Source of the DNA: Natronomonas aquatica
GTDB taxonomy: Archaea > Halobacteriota > Halobacteria > Halobacteriales > Haloarculaceae
Length of the DNA stretch: 64,000 bases
NCBI RefSeq assembly: GCF_024449025.1
Contig: NZ_JAHLKM010000001.1
Location: 186,001 to 250,000, forward strand
Reading direction: 5' to 3'
Shown: one piece after another, positions 50,961 through 58,091 of the stretch
How positions within the stretch are numbered: the stretch's first letter is position 1
Layout of the letters: every line of letters starts with the position of its first letter
Made by a program: the position numbers and the translations under genes
The notes under the pieces: generated by a model
Databases searched by the model: none
Seen by the model: the letters and a program-made list of their open reading frames with translations, nothing else
Told to the model about the DNA's origin: nothing

Positions 50961-51965
50961 ATGAAAGCAGACGTCCACACGTCCGTCACACGGATCGCCG
51001 ATCTCGAAGCACGCGCTTACGAAACCGAGCCCCGTCCCCGCGAGGAGTGGGAACGGGGAGACTACGTGCTCGCGCGGGTGACCCGGCGGCCGGACCCCGA
51101 CGTCGGGGTCGAGAACCCGCGGGGACGACGGGTCGAACTGATGGAGGGGGAAACGATCGCCGGCGCCCTGGGAACGCGTCGGGCCACCCGCGAACTGGTC
51201 GGCAGCTGGCGCGACGTCGGTGCGGACGGACGGCTGGAGGTCATGACCGGCGGCGGGGTGCTCGGCCGAGTCACCTCGAGTTCGCCGTTTACCCGGACGC
51301 CGATCGAACTCGAATACGAGGGCCACGTCCTCCCCGACGGAGCCGCCGCCCGCATGGACGAGTACGGACTGACCGCCGAGCCGGTGTCCCACGAGACGCC
51401 GGTCGTTCTCGTCCTCGGGACGAGCATGTCGGCCGGAAAGACGATGAGCGGTCGCGTGGCCGTCCGGGCGCTCGTCGAGAACGGCTACGACGTGGCCGCC
51501 TGCAAACTGACTGGGGCCGGGACCTACGGCGACGTGCTGTCGATGGAGGTCGCGGGCGCGGCGCCGATCTACGATTTCGTCGACGCGGGGCTACCGACGA
51601 CGGTCTGCCCCGAGGAGACGTTCCGGGACTCCGTCGGCCCTGTCGTCGACCGGATGCAGACCGCCGACGTGATCGTCGCCGAGGTCGGCGCAAGCCCCCT
51701 CGAACCGTACAACGGGGCGGCCGCAGTCGAGATGCTCGACGAGCAGGTCGCCTTTACTTTGCTCTGTGCTTCGGACCCCTACGCGGTCGTCGGGATCGAA
51801 GAGGCGTTCGGGACGTCGCCGGACCTTGTGGCGGGGATCGCCACCAACACGGCCGCCGGCGTCGACCTCGTCGAGGAACTGACCGATTGCTCGGCGTTGA
51901 ACCTCCAGGACGAGGCGGCCAAAGCGCCCCTCGAGCGGATGCTCCTCGAGGCACTTTCCGAGTAG
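50961..51965 (+). CDS. P-loop protein, DUF1611/dethiobiotin-synthetase-like fold
   Basis: 334 residues. An N-terminal beta-rich part of about 140 residues is followed by VVLVLGTSMSAGKTMSGR, where G153 to T161 matches the GTDxxxGKT type of P-loop seen in dethiobiotin synthetase, CobQ-like and DUF1611 proteins. IVAEVGASPLEPYNGAAA and LCASDPYAVVGIEEAF follow, consistent with that fold. I do not recognise a characterised family; DUF1611 proteins include an acetyltransferase for D-glutamate, which is only a hint here. Last gene of a three-gene operon with flavin reductase-like and M20 proteins. Confidence 0.7.
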   Translation: MKADVHTSVTRIADLEARAYETEPRPREEWERGDYVLARVTRRPDPDVGVENPRGRRVELMEGETIAGALGTRRATRELVGSWRDVGADGRLEVMTGGGVLGRVTSSSPFTRTPIELEYEGHVLPDGAAARMDEYGLTAEPVSHETPVVLVLGTSMSAGKTMSGRVAVRALVENGYDVAACKLTGAGTYGDVLSMEVAGAAPIYDFVDAGLPTTVCPEETFRDSVGPVVDRMQTADVIVAEVGASPLEPYNGAAAVEMLDEQVAFTLLCASDPYAVVGIEEAFGTSPDLVAGIATNTAAGVDLVEELTDCSALNLQDEAAKAPLERMLLEALSE

Positions 51966-52038
51966 CCGACCCGCCCGACGGGCGAACCACTTTTGCCGAC
52001 GAACGTGGCCGTCCGCCCCCGGCCCGGAAGGACACCGG

Positions 52039-52044
52039 TTTTTT
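52039..52044 (+). promoter_or_regulatory. T6 element before the 52069 gene
   Basis: GGTTTTTTGC ends 24 nt before the ATG at 52069 and starts 73 nt after the P-loop gene stop; may act as terminator and promoter element. Confidence 0.35.
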
Positions 52045-52068
52045 GCGTCCACACGACACAGCGTACGC

Positions 52069-52401
52069 ATGGACGACGATAGCGAGGCGGACTTCGAGCA
52101 CGAGCGGCGAAAGGCGCGGGAACTGTTGGACGACGACTCGATCACGGCGTTCTATCTGGGCGTCGTCCGCGACGGCGAGACCGCCGACACGACGTTCGCC
52201 CAGACGGCCGACGACCCCGAACAGGAGGGCCTGCAGGCGCTTTCGCTGCTCGCAACCCACGTCCGGATCGTCGCCAGCGAGGCCGGCGTCGATCCCGCGA
52301 CGGTCGCCGGCGACGCGGCCACCCTTGCCGGGCAAATGGAGGAACTCACCCCGGGAGAGCTGGCCGAGACCGGGACGGAAGGCGACGAACGCGCCGAGTG
52401 A
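52069..52401 (+). CDS. Hypothetical acidic haloarchaeal protein
   Basis: 110 residues, no signal or membrane segment, pI clearly acidic. Predicted mostly helical with KARELLDDDSITAFYLGVVRDGETADTTF at the start and EQEGLQALSLLATHVRIVASEAGVDPATVAGDAATLAGQ in the middle. I recognise no domain. The start is supported by a T6 tract at leaderless spacing. Neighbours give no functional hint. Confidence 0.72.
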   Translation: MDDDSEADFEHERRKARELLDDDSITAFYLGVVRDGETADTTFAQTADDPEQEGLQALSLLATHVRIVASEAGVDPATVAGDAATLAGQMEELTPGELAETGTEGDERAE

Positions 52402-52509
52402 ATCGAGGGGCGATCCCGACCTCGGCCCCGATCCGGGGCACCGACGGACGGTAGCGACCGTGGGGTCAAAGAGCAGCGGCCTTATCAACGAGCGGCCGAA
52501 GGGCCCGGT

Positions 52510-53238
52510 ATGGAGAGTCTCGAGGCCGAACTCTCGCGAGCGCGGGAGCTGTCCGTGAAGGCGCTCGCCGACGCCATCGAGTCGATCGGCTTCGAGTGCA
52601 CCCGGTGTGGCGGCTGCTGTACGGCCGAGCGGACGGCCGAGGGTGACAGGGAGCCCCACACGGCCACGCTGTTTCCCGACGAAGCCCGGCAGCTACAAGC
52701 GGCCGGCTCGGAAGCCGAGGATCACGGGTGGCGCGACGTCACCCGGCCGATGCCCTACGGGATCGACGGCGGGGACGGGGGAAACGACACAGACGACGAA
52801 AGCGAGGACGACGGCCCCGGCGGGGACGAACCGTCGGGCGAGACCTTCGAGTGGGCGATACAGACCGACCACTGTGGTGACTGCACGTTTTACACTGAAA
52901 CAGGGGACGGGACCGGCGCCTGTACCGTCCACGAAGACCGGCCGCTAGTCTGTCGGACCTACCCGTTCAGCGTCGCCCTGGGCGGGACGAGCCAGCCGAT
53001 GGGCGAGGCCGTCGACCGGGAGGGGCTCGTCCGCGCCCACGAGTGTGAGGGACTGGGACGCGATATCTCCCGGGAAGCCGCCGAGGAGTTGGCCGAAGCG
53101 CTCAAAGAGCGGGCGATCCGGGAACTCGAGGAGGCGATCGCCGTCCGGGACAACTACCGTCCCCGACCCGACGCCGGGGGGATCGTCGTCCACGATTCGG
53201 AGGGGGCGAAACGGCCCGACGGAACCCCCCTAGAGTGA
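52510..53238 (+). CDS. YkgJ family cysteine cluster protein
   Basis: 242 residues. FECTRCGGCC at about 29-38, then HCGDCTFY, GACTVHEDRPLVCRTYPF and a late HECEG give the cysteine set of the YkgJ/Fe-S or zinc-binding family. A long Asp/Gly/Glu-rich insert (about 85-115) separates the first and second clusters. The family has been linked to iron-sulfur or zinc cluster chemistry without a defined reaction. Followed by the TRAM protein after 76 nt. Confidence 0.85.
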   Translation: MESLEAELSRARELSVKALADAIESIGFECTRCGGCCTAERTAEGDREPHTATLFPDEARQLQAAGSEAEDHGWRDVTRPMPYGIDGGDGGNDTDDESEDDGPGGDEPSGETFEWAIQTDHCGDCTFYTETGDGTGACTVHEDRPLVCRTYPFSVALGGTSQPMGEAVDREGLVRAHECEGLGRDISREAAEELAEALKERAIRELEEAIAVRDNYRPRPDAGGIVVHDSEGAKRPDGTPLE

Positions 53239-53314
53239 GCGGGGCCGCGCCGGGAGAAACATCGACAGGCGACACCTTCTATACGCCTCCCCCTCATGTC
53301 CGGAGCGTAGATCT

Positions 53315-53701
53315 ATGGAAATCTCCGAGAAACTCCTGTGTCTGTTCAGCGCCGAGATCGAAGAGCGCGAGGATCGCTACGTCGTCGAGGTACCGCGCCG
53401 CGAGATCGACACCGGCGCCGTCGAAGCGGGCGGGACCTACCGGGTCGCGCTTATAAACGGCGAGGTGGCAGCCCCCGACACCACGGGCACCGATCGGCCC
53501 GCCGAGGAACCGCAACCGCCGGTCGAGGAGGGCGAGATCCGCTACGTCGAGATCGAGGACCTCGGCAAACAGGGCGACGGTATCGCCCGCGTCGAGCGGG
53601 GCTACGTCATCATCGTCCCGGGCGCGGAGGTCGGCGAGCGCGTCAAGATCGAGGTCGCCGAGGTCAAGTCCAACTTCGCCGTCGGCGAGATCCTGGAGTG
53701 A
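53315..53701 (+). CDS. TRAM domain RNA-binding protein
   Basis: 128 residues. The C-terminal half is a TRAM domain: VEIEDLGKQGDGIARVERGYVIIVPGAEVGERVKIEVAEVKSNFAVGEIL, the usual RNA-binding beta barrel. The N-terminal half (about 60 residues) is not recognised. TRAM-only proteins in haloarchaea may act as RNA chaperones. A hairpin begins at its stop codon. Confidence 0.88.
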   Translation: MEISEKLLCLFSAEIEEREDRYVVEVPRREIDTGAVEAGGTYRVALINGEVAAPDTTGTDRPAEEPQPPVEEGEIRYVEIEDLGKQGDGIARVERGYVIIVPGAEVGERVKIEVAEVKSNFAVGEILE

Positions 53702-53725
53702 GCGCCGTTCGGAACGGTAGGCGCT
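53701..53725 (+). terminator. Hairpin at the end of the TRAM gene
   Basis: AGCGCC and GGCGCT form the stem, with GTTC/GAAC complementarity in the loop. It begins on the last base of the stop codon. No T-run follows. Confidence 0.4.
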
Positions 53726-53821
53726 GATTCCTCACGCCGCTCCTGAACAAGTATATAACTATTTTCACCGTTCGCGAGGGGTTCGACCGCGTCCGTTCGG
53801 AAAGCCGTCGCAGTATTGCGG

Positions 53822-53851
53822 TTTTAATCCGGCTTAATCCGGACTGATCGG
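53822..53851. repeat. Phased TTAAtCCGG repeats upstream of the secreted protein gene
   Basis: TTTTAATCCGG, CTTAATCCGG and a weaker ACTGATCGG; the TAA/TGA cores start at 53825, 53835 and 53845, exactly 10 bp apart. They lie about 27-56 bp upstream of the TATA box of the 53913 gene. A similar set is at 56795-56824. Confidence 0.5.
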
Positions 53852-53877
53852 CGTCGATCCGGCGTGACTACTGGTGG

Positions 53878-53884
53878 TTTATAC
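53878..53884 (+). promoter_or_regulatory. TATA box for the secreted protein gene
   Basis: TTTATAC, 29-35 nt before the ATG at 53913; it rules out the upstream in-frame start at 53874. Confidence 0.5.
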
Positions 53885-53912
53885 GTACCCACGGGTCCAA
53901 GCGGGAAGTGTA

Positions 53913-54800
53913 ATGAAACGAGCCAGCCTATTCGTGGCGTTGGTGGTCGTCGTCGGGACGCTTCTCGTCCCGGTGGCGGGCGTCACCGCACAGGAGACCG
54001 AAACCGAGGACGAAGGGATGGCGCCCGGCGAACGGCTCTCGGGCGTCGTCGGCGTCCAGGCGGCCGAAGTCGACGGCGATATCGAACGGAACGCGTTCCG
54101 GATCGGCCTCGAACGCGCAAACGACAACGCGAGCAAGGCGAGCCACATCGCCACGAAGCTCAACGAGTCGGAATCCCGGCTGACCGAACTGAACGAACGG
54201 AAGGCCGAACTCGAAGCACAGCGCGAGAACGGTACCATGAGCGAGGGCCAGTACCGCGCCCGGATGGCCAGACTCGCGACCGAGACCGAGACGGTCAGAG
54301 GGCAGCTCAATCGGAGCAACGCGACCGCCGCCGAACTCCCCGAGGAGACCCTCCGGGAGAACGGCGTCAACACCACCGCGATCCGGACGCTACGCACGAA
54401 CGCGGACGAATTGAGCGGCCCGGAAGTCGCGGAGATCGCCCGTAGCATCGCCGGGAACCGAAGCGGCATGGTCGATCGCGGCCCGCCGGCCGATCGTGGC
54501 GGGGACAGAAACGCCAGCGACGATCGACCCGGTGGTCCCAACGCGGACGGCGAGCGCGGCGAGGAGCGAGCGGGGAACGGCGGCGCATCCGATGAACGAC
54601 CGGGCGACCGCGACGGTGCACCCGACGGGGCGGACGAAGCCCCCTCCAGCGCGAACGAGGAACAGGACGACGAGGAGACGACCGACGACGGGAGGACGGA
54701 CACTGGAAGCGACGGCGGTGACGGGGACGCCGACGCCGACGGCGCCGACAGTACCAGTAGCGGTCCTGACAGCGATGCCGGCGGCAATGCCGGGAACTGA
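53913..54800 (+). CDS. Secreted haloarchaeal protein, function unknown
   Basis: 295 residues. A Sec signal (KRASLFVALVVVVGTLLVPVAGVTAQ) is followed by a helical domain of about 140 residues with heptad-like pattern (SHIATKLNESESRLTELNERKAELEAQ), probably a coiled coil, with several N-glycosylation sequons. The last 110 residues are an Asp/Gly/Arg/Ser-rich tail. No family recognised with confidence. The TATA box at 53878 supports the ATG. Phased repeats upstream are shared with the membrane regulator gene at 55589-56719. Confidence 0.75.
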   Translation: MKRASLFVALVVVVGTLLVPVAGVTAQETETEDEGMAPGERLSGVVGVQAAEVDGDIERNAFRIGLERANDNASKASHIATKLNESESRLTELNERKAELEAQRENGTMSEGQYRARMARLATETETVRGQLNRSNATAAELPEETLRENGVNTTAIRTLRTNADELSGPEVAEIARSIAGNRSGMVDRGPPADRGGDRNASDDRPGGPNADGERGEERAGNGGASDERPGDRDGAPDGADEAPSSANEEQDDEETTDDGRTDTGSDGGDGDADADGADSTSSGPDSDAGGNAGN

Positions 54801-54859
54801 TCCGCAGGGATGTACTGCGATTATATAGAAATCCCCGGAAGACGAGGCTATACCGTACG

Positions 54860-55579
54860 ATGAGGCCGAGTACCCTTCGGATCGTCGGCATCTGTCTCAG
54901 TTTCGCGTTGCTTTCGACGCTGGCGGCCGCGCCGGCCGCAGCCCAAACTGGCGAGGAACGCTTTCTGGTCGAACTCGACGCGGAAGGCGACGCCGACGTG
55001 TCGATGACGTTCACCTACGATCTGGACACCGAGGACGAAGAAGCCGCCTTCGAGGAGCTGCGGGCGAACGAAACCGCACGGACGGCGCTTGCGGATCGTT
55101 TCGGAAGCCGGATGACCGCCGTCGCCGCGGACGCGAGCACGGCGACGGACCGGGAGATGTCGGTCACTGATCCGTCCACCGAGTTCCGACGGGACGGCGG
55201 CGTCGGCGTGATCGAACTGTCGGTCTCGTGGTCGAACCTCGCGGCCGTCGACGGCGATCGGCTGACCGTGACCGAGCCGTTCGCCTCCGGCTTCGAGCCC
55301 GACCGGCCGTTCACCGTCGCGGCGCCGGAGGGATACGGCGTCGCCTCCGCCGAGCCGTCCCCCTCGAGTACCGACGAAACGTCAGCGACGTGGGACCCCG
55401 GGACGGGCCTCGATGGTTTCGAGGTGGTTCTCGAGCCGACCGCCGGGGACGAAACGGATGACGGGTCAGACGACAGGACGGCCGACGACGACACCGCGGA
55501 GGATTCCCCCGGATTCGGCGTCGTAGTCGCCGTCCTCGCTCTCGTGGCCGCCGCGTTCCTGGCGGGCCGTCGGCGCTGA
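54860..55579 (+). CDS. Cell-surface protein with PGF-CTERM-like tail, ectodomain shared with 55589-56719
   Basis: 239 residues. Sec signal, then a beta-rich domain of about 160 residues with EDEEAAFEEL, DREMSVTD, SWSNLAAVDGDRLTV and PEGYGVASAEPSPS. After an Asp/Thr-rich linker the C-terminus is SPGFGVVVAVLALVAAAFLAGRRR-like: PGF, a membrane helix and a basic end, the archaeosortase (PGF-CTERM) pattern. The same domain occurs in the opposite-strand gene that ends only 9 bp away. It may be an anchored, signal-less version of that sensor. Confidence 0.8.
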   Translation: MRPSTLRIVGICLSFALLSTLAAAPAAAQTGEERFLVELDAEGDADVSMTFTYDLDTEDEEAAFEELRANETARTALADRFGSRMTAVAADASTATDREMSVTDPSTEFRRDGGVGVIELSVSWSNLAAVDGDRLTVTEPFASGFEPDRPFTVAAPEGYGVASAEPSPSSTDETSATWDPGTGLDGFEVVLEPTAGDETDDGSDDRTADDDTAEDSPGFGVVVAVLALVAAAFLAGRRR

Positions 55580-55588
55580 TCGGGGCTG

Positions 55589-56719
55589 TTACGTTCCGGT
55601 CTCCGAATCAGAGTCCGAATCCGAGTCCGAGCCGTCCCCGTTTTCCGGCAGCGAGAGGACGTTCTCGCGGCCGAGCCGGAACCCCTCGAGGTCACCGCGC
55701 TCGCGGAGCTTCTTCGTGACCTGACTGGTCTTGGCGTCGGTCCAGCCGAGTTCCTCGGCGATCGTCTGCTGTTTCACCCGACCGCCCTCTGCCTCGATGA
55801 GCTGGAGGACCTGTTCCTCGTTGCTCAACAGTTCCTCGTCGGGCTGTGCCGTCGCGCCGGCGTTGCCGCCGTCGGCCCCGTCGGCTCCGTCGGCCCCGTC
55901 GGCCGTCCCGTCCTCTGCGTCCGGTTCGGTGGTGTCGGCTCGTCCGCCGCGCCGTCGGTAAGCGAGGAACGCGCCCGCCGCGGCGAGCAAGGCGACAACG
56001 AGCACGGCGATCGACGTCCATCCGGGGAGCGAGCCGCCGGTATCGGACGGCTCGCCGTTGTCGGGGGCGTCGTCCGGGGGCGTATCCGTCGACGGCCCGA
56101 GTTCGATGCGGGGCTCGCCGCCGCCGAAATCCAGCGGGCCGTTGTAGACGACCGCGTCCGCCCGCGTCTCGGTCGGCTCCGGGGACGCCCCGATGATGTC
56201 ATAGCCCTCCGGCCAGGAGATCAAAAGCGCCGTCTCGTCGTCGAGGAACAGCCCGCCGATGGCGTCCCCGACCACCAGCCGATCGCCGTCGACGGCCGCG
56301 AAGTTCGACCACCGGAAGCGGTAGGTGAGCACGCCGTACTCCTGTGGGAGCGTTCGGTTCTCGGCCGAGACAGTCATGTCGGTGATCGCCATCTCCCGGC
56401 CCGTCGCGTTCTCGGCCGCGCTCGCGGTCGTGTTCATCCGGTCGTGGAACCGCCCGGCGTAGGGGTCGGGATCGGACTCGACTGCGCTCTGAAGCTCCGC
56501 GAAGGCCTGTTCGTCGTCGTCGGTTTCGAGCCGCGTCCGGTACTCGATCTCCCAGACGGCGTCGCCGTCCTCCTCGATGGTGATCGACATGAGGACGTCG
56601 TCGGTGTCGATGCCCTGCTGGGCGAATCCGGATCCGTCTCCCCCGGATACGCCCGCGGCGGGCGCGACAGCGACGAGAAGGACACAGGCCAGCGACGCGA
56701 CGAGGAAGCTCCGGTTCAC
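55589..56719 (-). CDS. Membrane-bound winged-helix regulator with extracellular sensor domain
   Basis: 376 residues from GTG (reads NRSFLVASLACVLL), a signal-like start. The ectodomain (about 35-215) shares ITIEEDGDAVWEIEY, DDDEQAFAEL, GREMAITD, RWSNFAAVDGDRLVV and PEGYDIIGASPEPT with the neighbouring surface protein. A membrane helix (about 250-272) is followed by a cytosolic winged helix: LLSNEEQVLQLIEAEGGRVKQQTIAEELGWTDAKTSQVTKKLRERGDLEG. A TATA box 23-29 nt upstream decides the GTG. This is a one-component sensor that could bind DNA while embedded in the membrane. Phased repeats lie upstream of its promoter. Confidence 0.85.
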   Translation of the reverse strand: MNRSFLVASLACVLLVAVAPAAGVSGGDGSGFAQQGIDTDDVLMSITIEEDGDAVWEIEYRTRLETDDDEQAFAELQSAVESDPDPYAGRFHDRMNTTASAAENATGREMAITDMTVSAENRTLPQEYGVLTYRFRWSNFAAVDGDRLVVGDAIGGLFLDDETALLISWPEGYDIIGASPEPTETRADAVVYNGPLDFGGGEPRIELGPSTDTPPDDAPDNGEPSDTGGSLPGWTSIAVLVVALLAAAGAFLAYRRRGGRADTTEPDAEDGTADGADGADGADGGNAGATAQPDEELLSNEEQVLQLIEAEGGRVKQQTIAEELGWTDAKTSQVTKKLRERGDLEGFRLGRENVLSLPENGDGSDSDSDSDSETGT

Positions 56720-56741
56720 GGGCGTCGGAACGGGAGGAACG

Positions 56742-56748
56742 TATAAAT
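56742..56748 (-). promoter_or_regulatory. TATA box for the membrane regulator gene
   Basis: ATTTATA on the minus strand, 23-29 nt from the GTG start; leaderless. Confidence 0.55.
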
Positions 56749-56794
56749 GGGTTGTTGCCGACGTCCGCCGGGGGCCATCGGACATCACGACCGC

Positions 56795-56824
56795 TAACCG
56801 GAGTTAAATCGGCTTAATTCGCGG
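56795..56824. repeat. Phased TTAA-type repeats upstream of the membrane regulator
   Basis: CTAACCGG, GTTAAATCGG and CTTAATTCGCGG; the TAA cores start at 56795, 56805 and 56815, exactly 10 bp apart. CGGCTTAAT is identical to a stretch in the array at 53822-53851. The array lies about 47-75 bp upstream of the TATA box of the regulator gene. Confidence 0.5.
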
Positions 56825-56827
56825 ATA

Positions 56828-57016
56828 GGAACGTTTAACGGGGCGAATTCTGATTCACGGCTATCCCCCGTTGAGTGGTTCCCGGATGCGGCCGGAACGG
56901 ACGCGCCCGAGACGAACGCGTCCGGAGCGGCCGATGACGCGGCCGATACGTCCGACGGTAGCGCCGACGACGGCGGGACGGACGCCGACAGCGACGCGGA
57001 CGCCCGAGTCCGGTAG
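56828..57016 (+). pseudogene. Start-less coding remnant with acidic tail
   Basis: From a stop at 56795 to TAG at 57014 one frame is open and reads SPVEWFPDAAGTDAPE followed by an Ala/Asp/Gly/Ser-rich tail ending DADARVR, typical haloarchaeal coding composition. No ATG, GTG or TTG occurs in frame. A T6 run follows the stop. It may be the tail of a gene whose front has been lost; composition alone could also mislead. Confidence 0.35.
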
Positions 57017-57019
57017 CCA

Positions 57020-57025
57020 TTTTTT
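57020..57025 (+). terminator. T6 run after the coding remnant
   Basis: CATTTTTTCCC three bases after the remnant's stop codon; fits an archaeal terminator and supports the remnant having been a gene. Confidence 0.4.
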
Positions 57026-57131
57026 CCCGTTTCCGCCCCGTACCAACCGGGGCCGTCTGTCCGTCCACAGGCGATCGGAAACCGTGAAAACCGACCGACT
57101 GGACGGTGTTGACTGACCGTACCAAACAGCC

Positions 57132-57138
57132 TTTTATG
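57132..57138 (+). promoter_or_regulatory. TATA-like box for the DUF7123-like gene
   Basis: TTTTATG, 22-28 nt before the ATG at 57160; it rejects the more upstream in-frame starts. Confidence 0.5.
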
Positions 57139-57159
57139 ATGGAAGGTCACCCGACAGGT

Positions 57160-57402
57160 ATGAGCGCGACTGCCGCTGGGTCGAGCGCGGATCTCACCGA
57201 CAAACAACGGCGGATCCTCGCGTACCTCCGAGAGAAGGGCCGGACGAAGACCTACTTCAAATCGAGGCTGATCGGCGAGGAGCTCGGCCTCTCGGCCAAG
57301 GAGGTCGGTACGAACATGACGGCCATCTGTGAAGGGGAGTTCGACGTCGACGTCGAGAAGTGGGGGTACTCCTCGGGGACGACCTGGAAAGTCAGCGTCT
57401 AG
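57160..57402 (+). CDS. Small winged-helix-like protein (DUF7123-like)
   Basis: 80 residues. LTDKQRRILAYLREKGRTKTYFKSRLIGEELGLSAKEVGTNMTAI forms a helix-turn-helix and CEGEFDVDVEKWGYSSGTTWKVSV a short beta hairpin, as in a conserved small haloarchaeal protein family. Possibly DNA-binding. Its last four bases overlap the convergent 203-residue regulator gene. The start is set by a TATA-like box at leaderless spacing. Confidence 0.8.
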   Translation: MSATAAGSSADLTDKQRRILAYLREKGRTKTYFKSRLIGEELGLSAKEVGTNMTAICEGEFDVDVEKWGYSSGTTWKVSV

Positions 57403-58010
57403 GGGTCATACCGGACGAACGCGTCGGCCTCGCCGGCGAAGGCGACGGCCGTCTCGCCGAAAGAATCGGCGTACCGGACGACGAGCGTCAAAAGCGTCTC
57501 GGGGCGCCGTAGCTCGTACCCGTCGTCCCGCGAGACGAGCCCGGCGGCCTCGAGTTCGGCGGCGTACTTCGAGACCGTCGACCGGGAGACGTCCGCCGTC
57601 GCGGCGATATCGCTGCCCGGGACCGCCGGGTCCCGCAGCAGGGCGATGAGCATCCGGCGGGGCGTCTCCCGGCGGAGGTATCCGAGCGCGCGCTGCTCGA
57701 AGTCCGAAAAGCGGTCGGCCGGGAAGTAGCGTTTGTACTCGCCGTCCTTCCGGTGTTCGACCGCGCCGTCGCCCTCGAGCCGCCGGAGGTGATGTTGGGT
57801 CTCGCCGGTGCCGAGCTGGAGGTCGTCACGGAGCTTCGAGAAGTGTGCGCCGGGGGTCGCCGCGAGGTAGCCGACGATGGCGTCTCTGACGTCGCTCGTG
57901 TCGTTCCCCGAGAGACGCACAAGGGGCGTCGCCGCGCCGAGGGCCGCAAAGCGTCTAAGCGTCGCACGCTTGCCCTCGTCGATCCCCCCGTCGGGCCCCC
58001 GTTCGGGCAT
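57399..58010 (-). CDS. Transcriptional regulator with two winged-helix domains
   Basis: 203 residues. The first domain (SDVRDAIVGYLAATPGAHFSKLRDDLQLGTGETQHHLRRLEGDGAVEHRKDGEYKRYF) and the second (PRRMLIALLRDPAVPGSDIAATADVSRSTVSKYAAELEAAGLVSR) are both winged helices, a layout common in haloarchaeal ArsR-like regulators. The N-terminus has ATLRRFAALGAATPLVRLSG, weakly hydrophobic. A minus-strand TTTTATT box 22-29 nt upstream supports the ATG. Target genes unknown; the SPFH gene lies upstream on the same strand. Confidence 0.83.
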   Translation of the reverse strand: MPERGPDGGIDEGKRATLRRFAALGAATPLVRLSGNDTSDVRDAIVGYLAATPGAHFSKLRDDLQLGTGETQHHLRRLEGDGAVEHRKDGEYKRYFPADRFSDFEQRALGYLRRETPRRMLIALLRDPAVPGSDIAATADVSRSTVSKYAAELEAAGLVSRDDGYELRRPETLLTLVVRYADSFGETAVAFAGEADAFVRYDP

Positions 58011-58091
58011 GAGTAGCCGTTGGCGAGTGACGAATAAAACAGCTTCGCACCGCCGGCTTGGGGGTATCGGTGTCCCGAAGCCCGATCCGTC

